Source: Marisa cornuarietis (lineage: Eukaryota > Mollusca > Gastropoda > Architaenioglossa > Ampullariidae). From it: DNA of 64,000 nucleotides. The translations under genes and the position numbers were made by a program. Positions 1 to 11,638 of this stretch are shown piece after piece (the first letter of the stretch is position 1; each line of letters starts with the position of its first letter). The notes beneath the pieces were generated by a model, which saw nothing but the letters and a program-made list of their open reading frames with translations, was not told the origin of the DNA and ran no database searches. Location: positions 1,614,501-1,678,500 of the forward strand of contig SMMW01000614.1 of NCBI GenBank assembly GCA_004794655.1. Direction: 5' to 3'.

Positions 1-858
1 CGGCGAGCGGGTTGGCGTGAGACCACCAACCATGTCAACCAATTAACGAAGGGAGGGGATCGAGGTCTTGCACTCTCAATCAGCTAAACATGTGATACTC
101 AGGTCTTGAGATCACACAGCTAAGCACGATGTGCCATAAGTGATGTAAGGGTAGGCACTAGAAGGATTTGGACGCTAAGTGACTAAATAGGTTCACACAA
201 AATTCCACTTAGTCATTAATAATCTAGAGAGACAAAACATAGTCACAACCAGATTTGGTAGTTACAGTCTGTTTCTCATACAGCACACTTCATGTAGAAA
301 GTCGCAATAAATTGTCTTTAACAAACCTGAGGAAATGATGTTGATGTAAAACATCTACTGCCCAACTTCTAGATGATATAAGACATTCAATCAAAAAAGA
401 AAGTATCGAAACGTACTAGTCTATACGTTGTTGTTTACAATTCTGATATAATATAAACCACACAAACACTCGCACGCACGCACGTACGCACACACTAAAA
501 CGTTGCAAAAGGAATGACATCGACCAAGGAAAATATATTTCGGGGCTTTTTTTATAGGTTTTTTTTTTTGACGCAAGAGGAAACCGAGATGGGAAATGAT
601 TTACTAAATGAGAAAAGAAACAAGTTCTCATTATAAAGCCTAAGTGTATCTTAGGACTTACACTGGCAAATATTGTGTAACTTTTTATTAGAAAATTAAA
701 TGTTCAATACAAAATAATTTACAATTTACAATATAAGAAAGCAGTTAATGAGAACGTGAACAGTCTAAACGAAGTAAATATAAACAAAACTAAAAAGAAA
801 AGCGAGTAAATAAAAGAAAACCAGTGGTAGTCATCATCCCTCAATTCCGTGGCTGCAG
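1..858. other. Intergenic or intronic lead-in, no gene seen
   Basis: AT-rich sequence with a short poly-T run near 560 and a TG/CG-rich patch near 465-495. I see no P-loop exon (GKTG.GKS) on either strand. It therefore probably lies within the intron of the partial GIMAP gene that begins at 859, whose first exon would be outside the window. The last bases before 859 form an ordinary 3' splice site ending in cag. Confidence 0.5.
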
Positions 859-1464
859 GTGACTGACACGCCAGGTGTGTGCGACACACACAGAAGCAGG
901 GCGGAGGTTCAGCGCGAGATCGTCAAGTGCATCGCCACCGTCACCCCAGGACCTCACGCCGTCATCATGGCCCTGCGCTGCGACCAGCGCTTCACGGACG
1001 AGGAGTACACAGCCTACCAGGAGCTCAAGGACCTCTTCGGCGGGCAGCTGACCAAGTACATGATCCTCATCTTCAACGGCGTTGACGAGCTCAAGAGCGA
1101 GGGCAGAACCCTGGAGATGGAGCTGAAGAATGTTCCGCCCAAACTGCGTCAGGTGCTTGTCGAGGCTGATGGCAGGTATGTCGGGTTCAGCAACAACGGC
1201 AGTTGGAGGGAGAGGATCAGACAGGGCGACTTCCTTATCGACACCGTGGCTAGCGTCGTCAAGGCCAATGGTGGACGGTGCTTTTCAAACGACCTGGTTA
1301 TAAAGTTTGAAACGAAGATGCAAGAAGAAATTCAATCCGCGGGGTGCCCAAGGTCCGAGATCAAGCAGAATATTGTGAAAGAGACAAACTGCACGTTTTT
1401 CGGCACACTCCTGCATATTCTATCGTTTGGACTCATTCCCAAGCACGTTTGCGCTGTGATGTAA
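859..1464 (+). CDS. GIMAP/AIG1-like GTPase, class A, 3' exon (partial gene)
   Basis: Terminal exon of a GTPase of the IMAP (AIG1) family; vertebrate members are membrane-associated GTPases of lymphocyte survival. The exon opens directly after a cag acceptor with [11 protein letters not shown] (G3 motif DTPG intact). It continues through DQRFTDEE (AIG1 RFT..EE element), a degenerate G4 region FNGVDEL, and NGGRCFSN, the N-G-G-Y-S-N-like segment of AIG1 domains. The last four residues are CAVM, a CaaX box with Met, which predicts farnesylation. It encodes 201 residues and is 606 nt long, the same length as the class A exon at 36069-36674. The P-loop exon is missing and presumably lies upstream of the window, so this is a partial gene rather than a pseudogene: there are no stops or frameshifts. 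The family call is firm; the loss or absence of exon 1 cannot be judged from here. Confidence 0.88.
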   Translation: MTDTPGVCDTHRSRAEVQREIVKCIATVTPGPHAVIMALRCDQRFTDEEYTAYQELKDLFGGQLTKYMILIFNGVDELKSEGRTLEMELKNVPPKLRQVLVEADGRYVGFSNNGSWRERIRQGDFLIDTVASVVKANGGRCFSNDLVIKFETKMQEEIQSAGCPRSEIKQNIVKETNCTFFGTLLHILSFGLIPKHVCAVM

Positions 1465-2110
1465 ACAATCCAAAGATCAAAAGTATTTTTCTGCATGTGT
1501 GCTGTTTTAAGTGGATTTAATGTTTAAACCTAATGTCGCACATCAAGAAAACAAAATAGGCTTTAGTAAATTATGATGATCTTTTATAGATGTTATAAAG
1601 TGGTTTGAAAAGTATATTTTTATTAAAATGTTTAATAATTTGTAAATAACAATTGTTCTTAACTGACAAAAAGTAACACGTGTTTTATAGTGAATTGTAT
1701 ATTGATATTGTACAGATAATTTAAAATCATTTTCAAAAGTGTACAGTCAAAGATGTTTTTATAAACTGCAAAATTAAAAACGTCTTTTATGGTATAAAAA
1801 CCTCTCATCTTTTTTCCTTGTGAGAATTAGTTTTACTGTCAAGCATCTTCTGTATTTCTTCAAGAGGATATTAGAAATTCAGTTTCTGTTTCGTGTTGAC
1901 AGTAAATCTCTACCTACCTCCTAGACAGTAGGGTCACGTGTGTTGCTCTCGGGTTTTACCCAACACACACCCCTAGACACGCGCACAGCCAACACATTCA
2001 TCCACCCGAGACAAGCAACAACGCCTATCGATCATCAGAAAAGAGGAACACACAGGAGCTAACTATACAAGATGAAAGTTTATTTTAAATAGTAAAAATG
2101 TAAACACACA
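1465..2110. other. 3' flank of the class A gene, no gene
   Basis: AT-rich probable 3' UTR and intergenic DNA. There is no canonical AATAAA close to the stop; an ATTAAA variant occurs near 1623. A CA-rich stretch near 1960-2000 and a short CA run at about 2105 precede the retroelement fragment. Confidence 0.4.
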
Positions 2111-2111
2111 C

Positions 2112-2983
2112 ACACACATGACTGGATCATGAGAAGAACAACCTCTAACAGCAACACAGGCATTCAATGGACCTTTGCCATGCAACTTGAAGATCTCGAC
2201 TTTGCAGACGACATCAGCCTGCTGTCCCACAAGCAACAACATGCACAGACAAAGCTCACTCGGCTCTCAGAAGAAGCAGCGACAACTGGCCTGACAATCA
2301 ACATCAAGAAGACAGAGGTAATGCGGATCAACAACAAGCAAGAAGCCCCACTTCAACTACACGGGGAATGTATCACAGAGACTGACCGCTTCACCTACCT
2401 GGGCAGCATAGTCACCAAAGATGGAGGTGCTGATGAAGATGTAAGAAGCAGAATAAATAAAGCCAGGCAAGCATTCCACATCCTGCGACCCATCTGGAAT
2501 TCCAAGGCACTATCTCAACATACCAAGATCCGCATCTTTCATACGAACGTAAAATCTGTCCTTCTATATGGGTCTGAGACATGGCGTGTAACAAACAACA
2601 TCACCAGGAAGATTCAAACATTCATAAACAGATGTCTGCGGCACATTTTCAACATCAGATGGCCCGAGAGAATCTCCAATGCATACCTGTGGGAGAGAGC
2701 CAACCAGAAACCTGCCAGCCAAGACATCAAGAAGCGAAAGTGGGGCTGGATCGGCCACACCCTGCGAAAGCCGGCCGAAAATCTAACACGACAAGCTCTG
2801 GACTGGAACCCACAGGGGAGACGCAGGGTTGGGAGACCCAGACAGACGTGGAGAAGATCGGTCCACGGCGAGGCGGAGGCAGCTGGAATGACATGGACCC
2901 AACTGGGGAGGGAGGCCCAGAACCGGGTTCGCTGGCGTGGTGTAGTTGCAGCCCTATGCTCCACTGGGGGCGAAAAGGAATAA
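2112..2983 (+). mobile_element. 5'-truncated RTE-like non-LTR retrotransposon, RT C-terminal half
   Basis: One open frame reads in at DWIMRR and carries DLDFADDISLLSH, the FADD version of the reverse transcriptase YxDD catalytic box. It then has NIKKTEVM (RT thumb boundary), FTYLGS, and the C-terminal W-G-W-I-G-H ... GRRRVGRPRQTW region found after the RT domain of RTE-type and related elements. The endonuclease and RT fingers are missing, which is typical of 5' truncation by target-primed reverse transcription. The ORF is unbroken for about 284 codons, so this insertion is fairly young. It ends at a stop only a few bases before a CA microsatellite that probably grew from the element's 3' tail. 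Clade assignment to RTE is by sequence feel, not by tree. Confidence 0.85.
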
Positions 2984-2989
2984 GAAGAA

Positions 2990-2990
<1 letters not shown>

Positions 2991-3063
<73 letters not shown>
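2991..3063. repeat. (CA)n microsatellite
   Basis: Pure CA dinucleotide run of 73 nt directly after the LINE fragment, consistent with expansion of a simple 3' tail. Confidence 0.97.
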
Positions 3064-3067
<4 letters not shown>

Positions 3068-4858
3068 TTCCGTTTTCTCCTTCAGCCACTACTCACTGAC
3101 TTCTCACTACTCAGATCTTAAAAGACAAACACTAGAGGGGCCATGAACAGGTCTTTGGGAAAATGTACGAAGATAGGTTTCCTGACTCCTCTTTGTCCTG
3201 TTCCTTGCAATGCCCCGTCTTACGAAGACAATGTCCTTCTTGCACTGTCCTCAAGCTCAGCTAGAGCCCAGCGTCGCTTTTCAACCGAGCGCTGACGAGT
3301 GCTACAGACCTTTGCAGAGGAAATTCACGCTTTAGTCGATCGGCGAAAAATCCCAAAAGTTGAAGATGCACGAAATGTTACACAAGCGAAACAATTCAAG
3401 TGCACATTGGAAAAAAACTCTTCTCAGTTACACACATGCACCCACGGAAAGGACATCAGCGGCTATCATAACGAAATCTGCCCAAGTATCTCGTGCAGGA
3501 TGCGAAGACAAAACAAACAAACAAACACCAACTCTAACGTGTTAGTCAGGTAAACTACTTGTTTCCTTTCTTAGACTCCGCATGACTCTCTCATGCAACG
3601 ACAAAGATATAGGATGTCGGTTGTGACCGAAGGTTGTTACTTCTTCTTTGGATGCCCTAGCACAGAGGTAGCCAACAGGGTGACCAGGTGACCATGTAAT
3701 AAAAATAGCACTAATATATCTTTGTCATTTATCATTAATATTTATTGTGAGGGATCAATAACACCAACGTGATCACTCTCTTCAGATATGCTTTTATTAT
3801 CAACACTGTAATCATGTAACTTTGTTACTCAGTAAGTTTGTGTCAAACAAGTAGTTTCTCGTATTATGCAGTAACCCTTGAAGAAGCTCTCATCCTGGAC
3901 TGTTGACAGTACCACCTCTTTGATGTCTCAGCGAGGCTGTCAGCATCCTCACAGAGCACTAAGCTCTGTGAGGCGAACTTTAGCCTGAAAGATTTCTGCA
4001 ACTTTTAAGTCTTATCTCTTCTCTCAATCCAAGCGAACTCGGGGAATGTTTGAAGAGCACTTCATCCTCAGTATTATTAACATCAGGCTCTTCAGGAGAA
4101 GATCAGTTATATAAACACATATACACACATAGCTCTGCTCTATTCATACGCATCTACAGACACATATGTAAACACACACACACACACACACACACACAAA
4201 TACATACGCGCACGAGACTGCGATAGCAAAACAGAGAACTTCATGCAAGGGAGGGGCATCGCAGACACAAAAAGAATGAGAGAGGAGGCGAGGCGGATAA
4301 AAATCAGACATGACAGCATGAAAGCATGAAGGCAGTAGGAAGGAGACTATCGTATTTTGATAACTCAGAGTTAGTTGCAACGCCTCCGACTCAGACAGAC
4401 ATCAGTCAGGAAATAAACTCTTTATATGGGCATGCAATCTTACAGACTGTTTAAACAGATACGGTGAGAGGAAAGTCATCCTTCCTCCTACTCTCTTTCT
4501 CTCTGTAACCTATTCATGTCTATTTTAGGATCTGACTCAAAGGTCCTGGCTTGATGTCGACTGATTGCAAACATAAATAGCATCCTTCTTAAACGGACGC
4601 AGTTCAAACACAAGGACACAACGGGTGGTTTTGTCTTTATTTTTCATTTCCGCTCTTCCTGTTTTTCTTGCACTTCTGTGTGTTTTAGTGCCTACGCCTC
4701 CTTCTTGTTGATGACTTAACTATTGCTTCCGTTATACTCTCTCCATCGCCTCTTCATTTGTTTTCTTTCTTTATCTCTCCCTCTCATTGTAATCAGACAC
4801 ATCGGCACATAATTTCTTTTATACGCACTACAAAAGTACAATAGGAATTCGAAATTAA
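3064..4858. other. Intergenic, no gene recognised
   Basis: Mixed single-copy-looking sequence. A short CA run lies at 4170-4198. ORFs of up to about 84 codons occur on both strands but show no domain, no compositional bias and no splice pattern that I can defend. Confidence 0.4.
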
Positions 4859-4879
4859 CACATCATCATCATCATCATC

Positions 4880-4946
<67 letters not shown>

Positions 4947-5120
4947 GTCATCGTCGTCATCGTCATCATCATCATCAATCAATCAATCAATCATCCATCA
5001 TCAATCATCAATCATCATCAATCATCATCAATCAATCATCAATCATCATCAATCATCCATCATCATCATCATCATCATCATCAATCATCATCATCATCAA
5101 TCATCATCAATCATCATCAT
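4859..5120. repeat. Compound (ATC)n / (AATC)n minisatellite-like tract
   Basis: About 260 nt built of ATC triplets. The first part is an almost pure (CAT)n run with a few CGT substitutions. The second part has higher-order alternation of ATC runs with AATC interruptions, in blocks such as TCATCATCAATCATCATCAA. The long reading frames of Met or Asp on either strand are artefacts of the repeat. Confidence 0.95.
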
Positions 5121-6279
5121 CCCAGTTTAACAGAAATGTAGTAGGAAAAAGTAAAGAATAAAAGTAAAGGTTACCTTCTAACATCTTAATATAAATGAGG
5201 ATAAAAACCTTAAGATAACTGAGGAAAAATGTTTTTCATACCAGTCATCAACAATTTTTATCAATAACGGACATATATATATATATATTTTAATATACTT
5301 GTTCTGTAAATGACGTAACGTGTAATTTTGATTTCAACCCCAAAAACAAATATAGCATATATATCATATATTAGCCACCAAAAAAAATAAACAAGTCTAC
5401 AAGTATGTCTGTACACGAAACAAGTTCAAATAATTTAATTAAGCAACAAAACAAACATAAAAGCAAGTGAGGCAAACACAACAACACACATATAAAACGG
5501 ACAATAATTATGATATACTGGTTATACGAGTTTCCGGAATAGACTAGATGGAATAAATCTGACGAATCAAACTGTTCTTGTTTTTTTTTTTAGTTTTTTT
5601 TTAGTTTTTTTTTTTGAAAGGTCAGAGGCCACGAATACGTATACCTACGCCCACCAGATCGTCGAAATCATCACAGAGGAAGTTTTTAGAAAGACGCACA
5701 TCCGAAAGCTGCGGCAACACGGGGCAATCTGAAACTAAAATGTGACTCATTGCTGAAATCCTAAGTGGCTCAGCGGTACCACTGGGGTCAAGAACGCCTG
5801 CTTGCATGAACAAGTATTCCCTTCTTTGTGTTTCCAGTCGCCGAAAAACATGGAGTGCAAACAAGAAAGCCATAGTAAGTAACACATTAAGCTTAGTCCA
5901 TGTTCTGCGAGGTTATTTACTGTTAATATTTTACTTGCTCACTGAATGGTGAATGGTAGTACACTTTGTTCTGTAATACATTTCTAACTTAGCTGCATAG
6001 AAGGCTGACCTTAATGAAGCTCGTAGGGAAAATGTGTCTGCAATACTTTGTTTTATGTTACCCATTTCCAACTGTCCTGTTTCTAACCTGTTCGTGTACA
6101 CGTATTGTTTGACCCTAGATGACAACAAAATATTTGTGTAAAGAAATGATGGACTCACTGTTGTCATGATAGTCGTCATTAGCAAACGAATTAGCAGAGA
6201 AATGCCCATGAGGAGGTAAATATCAAACGATTTATTGTCTTTGTGGTGTTTTAGCTGTTGAATATTCCCATACTGCTAC

Positions 6280-6282
<3 letters not shown>
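5121..6282. other. Intergenic / possible upstream intron of the next class B gene
   Basis: AT-rich, with (AT)n at 5274-5287 and poly-T runs near 5580-5615. The next gene should have a short 5' coding exon ending in phase 1 somewhere upstream of 6369, as the homologous gene at 29620-31235 does. I could not identify it here. Confidence 0.4.

Positions 6283-6359
<77 letters not shown>
6283..6359 (+). repeat. (TG)n tract abutting a 3' splice site
   Basis: Uninterrupted TG run of 77 nt that ends nine bases before the inferred acceptor (ttatag) of the P-loop exon at 6369. UG tracts in this position are known in other genes (CFTR intron 8) to bind TDP-43 and reduce exon inclusion. Confidence 0.95.
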
Positions 6360-6361
<2 letters not shown>

Positions 6362-6368
6362 GTTATAG

Positions 6369-8876
6369 AATCTGACACAAGCTCCGAAGTACGAATCATC
6401 ATCATTGGGAAAACGGGCAACGGGAAGAGCACCCTTGGTAACATCCTGCTCGGCAAGAGTAGCTTCCCCGTCTGCTGCAGCATGAGCTCCGCTACCCTCA
6501 GCACCCAACTGGATGAAGGGCAGTTCAACGGGAAACAACTGAAGGTGCCCACATTAGCAGTGACTCTCTCTTAGACATGTAACAAATCCCTGTACATAAC
6601 GGTATTAACTAACGATTCCCTCTCACAACAATATCAAGTAACGATAACCTTTCATAACATCCCCAGTACTGAATCCCTGTCGAATATGGATAAATGATTG
6701 GGTGGAATGGCGAAGAAGCTGATTCCTCAGTTCTCACTCACTCGATTCCTCTCTCTCTCTCTTTTCCTTCATTCGCCCCACTCCTCTTTATCTCTCGTTC
6801 ACCTCGATGTCATTATCAAGTGTGGTGATGTTTGTGCTTTGTGTATGACGTACTCTGCACGCGGCACAATTCCCTCGGCAACACCAACACCACGCGTATC
6901 GAGTGTCGTGGGTTCGGACCTGCTCTTCAGTCTGGCCTGTGGTACCTGGTCACAGTTTACAGATGATGTCGCCTCCACTGCTGGCATGACGGAAATCAAT
7001 AGTCACCCCCACCACACACTTCTGAATCGTCCCTCTTCAGCATCCGCCGTTCGTATTTTAGTTCCCACGTGGGAATGGGCAGAATAACATTAAGTTAAAT
7101 ATTCGCCATGTCATCGCAGGGCTGAATATCATTCTGAATACAAACGACGCAGTGGTGCATATTCGTAAGCCTTGAAGGCGGCTGTTTTTTTGTTTTTTTT
7201 TACGCCTGCGCGAACATCCCAACGCGGTTGCCCACAATCAAACATTAATCTTAACCGAGTTTTTTTCTGCTCAGTCATCTGCAAAAACAAAAACCCACAA
7301 ATAAACCCAACCTCAAAACATTACTCTAAGCTAAGCACTAGTGTCTCTTATGTAATCTTGTCGAGTTTACAAGCTCTCTCTCTCTCTCTCACTCTCACGC
7401 ACACACACACAGGAGTGCACTAATACTGTGATGAATTGCATTTTGTAGCTGTTGAAAGTGGCCCGGTGTCTTGTGTGGATGGGGTTTGTTTTGTCTGTTG
7501 TGTTTGTTTTTTTCCCCCTGCGATGTCAAATATTATATTTCCCGGGTGTATTATCTGTATATTGTCTTCTAGTATATTATCTGTATATTATTGTCTATGG
7601 TGTTTGTGTCTGTACATTACGAAATAAAAAAAGAACAATAGAGTTGTAGGCCGGCGAGGAGTAAGTGAATGTCGGCTTTTTCCTGCTCTTATTATGTCAA
7701 GTTTACACTGAGTCGCTCTGACTTACTGCTGTGGAAAATGTCTGTTTCACTTTCATATTGAAAAAAGTAAGTCTAACTTGAAGAAATTGATAATGAAATT
7801 CAAGCATTACTGAAACCATTACTAACAGCTCTGTTGATGATTATCATTCAGTCTGTAAACACGTGTTGTACAGGTAGTTGACACACCTGACATCGCCAAC
7901 CTGGGTCTGACGTCAGAGGAAGCACAGCGCCAGGTCAGCGAGTGGAAAAGACTGACGACACCTGACGCCCACGCCATCTTGTTAACCGTCAGATGTGACG
8001 CGCCATACACCCCGACCGAGTACGCCCTCTACCGACAGCTGCAGTGGCTGTGGGGCGGCAACTCGCTGTCCCAACGCCTGGTCGTGGCCTTCACCTTCGG
8101 CGATCGCCTTGACCTCCATGTCGACGTGGTGTTGAAGACGGTGAGTAAGGAGCTGCAGTCGGTCGTCAGGGACGCCAGCGGTCGCTATGTTGTCTTCAAC
8201 AGCAAAGCCACTGACGACGAACAGGGTCGTCAAGTGCAAGAACTTCTGGACATTATCGACAAGTTAGGTATGGACTTTGTTATTTCAGACAGTACTTACA
8301 TAACACAAAAGACACTCAATGTATACAAGATAGACAATCTCGTATCAAATTGGTATCAATGACTAGATAATAAGTCCAGGAAATTGAAATGTCTCATCAA
8401 CTATTTACAAACGGGCCGAAATGAGTAGATGGAGGTGTCAACAAAAAGCTAGAGCTGTTGTTAGACTGTCAAATAATTTCCGTTATTTACTCGTAATTTT
8501 TTATATGCTACAACTGCATCTAGTGGTTTTTAAATAGCAACTTCTAATCTTGGTCCACTTGTTTGTCCAAATGTAAAAGTAGTGATTAAGAATATTGTCA
8601 CAGAGGCAAGACAAAATTAACTGATCTATTACTTTTGAAACGACAGAAAAATAAACTAAACAAAAAAATTACGCAGGTAAAATCCTTTTCAGAATTTACT
8701 TGTTAACCTTTTTTCCAATAACACTAGTGAGATAAAGATAATACAATTTTAATTGCAGCACACACGGTTGAAAAACATGAGTCATCATTTTTATTTGTGT
8801 GTCAGGTGAAGAAATTAAAGACATCGAAAGAGAGAAAATTCTCGGAGTCCAGATTTGTCCATGTGGACCAGCATGA
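6369..8876 (+). CDS. GIMAP-like GTPase, class B (exons 6369-6544, 7874-8267, 8806-8876)
   Basis: Class B AIG1-type GTPase. The first recognised exon follows acceptor ttatag, enters in phase 1 as in the 29620-31235 gene, and carries a perfect P-loop, [13 protein letters not shown]; it ends ...NGKQLK in phase 0. The second exon begins VVDTPDIANLG: the G3 glycine is Asp. It then has RCDAPYTPTEY and AFTFGDRLD, where a G4 motif would normally sit. I prefer splicing at 8267 (ttag/gtatgg, phase 1) to 8806, which adds a short charged tail ending ICPCGPA and a stop at 8874-8876. AATAAA follows at 9052-9057. Read-through instead gives an alternative 3' end with a stop at 8362. The start exon upstream was not found. 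There is no CaaX box; the Cys pair near the C-terminus could be acylated. The family call is firm, the 3' structure less so. Confidence 0.82.
6545..7873 (+). other. Intron 1.3 kb of the class B gene
   Basis: Phase-0 intron lying between the P-loop exon and the G3 exon, at the position shared by all GIMAP genes in the window. It contains short CT and CA runs (7375-7412), T-rich tracts and no convincing internal gene. The donor (aag/gtgccc) is weak at positions +3 to +6. Confidence 0.6.
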
Positions 8877-10084
8877 CCATCTGGAAGTCTCGGCCTTACA
8901 CAGTCAGCTACTTGTATCGGACGCCATTGTTATCTGAGACTGATAACTGCCGCAACACTTCAATGTTAACAGCTTCAAAGAATGGCACTAGAAGCAGCAC
9001 TGGTTCTTCTCAAATATCTTAATGTTAAATTTTTAAGTCAAGGCGATGCAAAATAAACATAAATTGTTGAAACGGACAGACAGCTCAAATTTTGATCGGA
9101 AGAGCACTTCATCTGGAGCCAGCGGCAACACGCACGCACGCATAGGCCTTGGCATTCAATCAGCGCCATGATACGGATATTCAACAAAATCATGAGATAA
9201 AGAACCTCATACCGACACATAATATATCACTATCATAAGTAAAACACAAAATTTAACATGACAGTTGAAACTTAAGTCTGTTAAGGTAAATTCAGTTCGT
9301 ATAGCGGGTTCGTATGCCTTATTACTCTGTGTAAATTACACTAAATCATTATGTCTGTAAATAGTTGGAATTTCCTCGAGTGGTCAATAGTAGTTTCCGT
9401 CTGTAAGTCCGGCCATTACTCATGGCGAAACGCAAAGGCAAGTGTGAAGCGAAGTTAGGGGAAAAAACTCCTGCAGACGCTGCGATGAATAGTCTATGCG
9501 CTTACGTCCCTTAGACCAAAGGTGCCTGAAATCATATAATGAGTCCAGATTTTCGCATTTTCCACCATGCCAGCTGTTTGTCATCATGCCAGCTGTTTGT
9601 GATGGCGAGGGATCATTCTCTCAGGCTAAAAGCCTGATGTCTAAATCCGAGATTTCTTCGAACCGAAGATGAAACTGCTGCGCCCTGTCCTGATCCTCCT
9701 GGCCATTGCAGTTGACCGTGTTGTAGTCCTGATGTGGATGTCTGCCATCAGTTTATACTCTAATGGGAGGGAACTAAACGTACTCAGGGAACTTTATCTC
9801 GACTTCTTCCCACAGGACTCGTAGGTCTGCATGCTTGCTGCTTCTGCAGAGATGCGTAGAGAAAGTAAGTCGCTTTTCCTGGAAAAATGGTAAACTCCAG
9901 GACTCCTGGCTGGTCTCCGTATAGTTACTAAACGATGTCCAGACCCCACGTCTAGTGCATTGTCTTACTTTTCTCCTCCCCCAGGCGTCTATGCCACCTC
10001 TTTATATGACCCTTCGGTCTAAAGCAGCATCCACAGAGTCCCATAATTACAGAGACAATACGATTGCCCATCATTTCACAATGT
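8877..10084. other. Intergenic, no gene
   Basis: AT-rich sequence with no domain-bearing ORF. It includes a short direct duplication of an ATGCCAGCTGTTTGT segment near 9570-9600. Confidence 0.4.
9052..9057 (+). terminator. Polyadenylation signal AATAAA
   Basis: Canonical hexamer 175 nt after the stop of the proposed third exon (8876). It supports transcription continuing past the earlier read-through stop at 8362. Confidence 0.4.
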
Positions 10085-10260
10085 TGCCAAGTGGAAACGA
10101 AATAATAATAATAATAATAATAACGAAGATTTTAAAGCACCTTTCTCCACCAATAAGGTGAACCCAAAGTGCTTTACATACCCTGACACCATACAAATGT
10201 CATGGTCTTGAGAGACAGTTGAAAGGTAACCAAGACCCTGGGCACAACATGCTCGAAATA
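10085..10260 (-). mobile_element. Short 3'-end fragment of a LINE/SINE family with (ATT)n tail
   Basis: On the minus strand it reads from AAAGTGCTTT-type sequence into a TTTAAAATCTTCGTTATT(ATT)n end. It resembles the 3' terminus (GCGCTATAAAATCTTC, ATT repeats) of the LINE at 31500-32410 and the fragment at 48410-48682, in opposite orientation. Only the tail is recognisable; divergence is high. Confidence 0.45.
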
Positions 10261-11228
10261 TAAAGAGGCATTAGCACAAACAGATGTCTCTTATCGCTAG
10301 GTACATAAAGTGGACACCTCGCAAATGAAAAGACTCGCAGACATCATGATACTCGCATTAGTGTAAATTAAATTCACGAGCACTGATTTGTGTTATCAAG
10401 TTACTTGACTTTGCATAGCGGTGTCATCAGCTTTTATTCAAAGTGCCGACGGTTCGAGTCCAATGTAGGTCCGTCCTTCCCCTCTCTTGTTTTCTCGCGG
10501 AGGACGTGGGCCGAAAAAAGGAATATTCATTCACAGTGATGTACGTTTGTACGTGCGTGCGTGCTTGAATAAAGCGCACGTCTGCCATCGCTAAGTATTT
10601 TGCAAAACATGCACATACCAGACCCGCAAAGACACGCATGCACGCACGAGGGATACACACTTATACGTGCACACAAAAACACAGATAAACAGGCACGCAC
10701 ACACTTTCTTTTATCTCTCTCACTTTCTTTTTGCCAACGTCAAAAACAAACAGTAATTCTTTATTGATCTGTGTCAAAGTCTAGGAACGCAGAAAATGGC
10801 ACAAAGAATAAGCGAAGTCCCTAGTCAAACTCCTTAAAAAAAAGAAGAAATACCAAACAGTGCCAGAAGTAAAGAACAATAAACGTTATCAGCTCCCGAA
10901 GCAAAATCATGCCAAACATAATACAGGACGGTACTCGTGCAGGGAGATAATTTGCTGTTTTGGGATGCTGCTGATAAATGATAAGCAGGAATAACTGGGA
11001 CATAAAACAGTTTCAGAAGTGTAATCTGTCAATCAGGCATCCCGAAAATACATCAAACCATTTTGCCTGCGTCGCGCTCCACAAGGTGAATGTCCTCAAA
11101 GGCTGCGATCGAAACTTGAAAAGCTGAGCTGCAATCAATCGATCTCTTTCCTGGCAGGAAAATAGTGCCATTCATTATCCTTTGAGCTCTCTACCTGCGG
11201 TGCGCATGCAAGCGAACCCACGGCCTGA

Positions 11229-11260
11229 TAGCGATGGGTGGTGGTGGTGGTGGTGGTGGT
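11229..11260. repeat. (GGT)n microsatellite
   Basis: About ten GGT units followed by a T-rich stretch. Confidence 0.85.
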
Positions 11261-11379
11261 TTTTAATTAGCGACGTCAGAAACGAAATCGACTAAAATCA
11301 TCACGTGATCACGCACGGACACACATGGTCACCTGCACTGACAAGGGGCGCGTGGCCTTGTCACTCGCTGCTACTGATT

Positions 11380-11598
11380 CCGTTGATGACGCTGCTGAAA
11401 AACTGGAAGAGCATGAGCAGATGACCTGGCATGTAGTGGTACGCCACAGAGGTCAGGAGGATGAGGCTAGAGAAAACAGCGAATACTGCGCCGCGGTTAG
11501 GGATTTTAATGTATCAGCTAACAAAAATAACACAAAAGTGTGTGTGCGTGTGGTTGTGTGAATGTGTGTTTGCCAAGATGAGAGAAAGAGAGACAGTG

Positions 11599-11638
<40 letters not shown>

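Noticed and set aside
1..858. Missing first exon of the 859-1464 gene
   Set aside because: Searched both strands for a GKTG.GKS-coding segment and found none, so the exon is taken to lie outside the window.
2614..3099. Overlapping ORFs with poly-Thr/His or poly-Val/Cys runs
   Set aside because: They are shadows of the LINE frame running into the (CA)n repeat.
4793..4978. Poly-Met / poly-Asp ORF
   Set aside because: Purely a translation of the ATC repeat.
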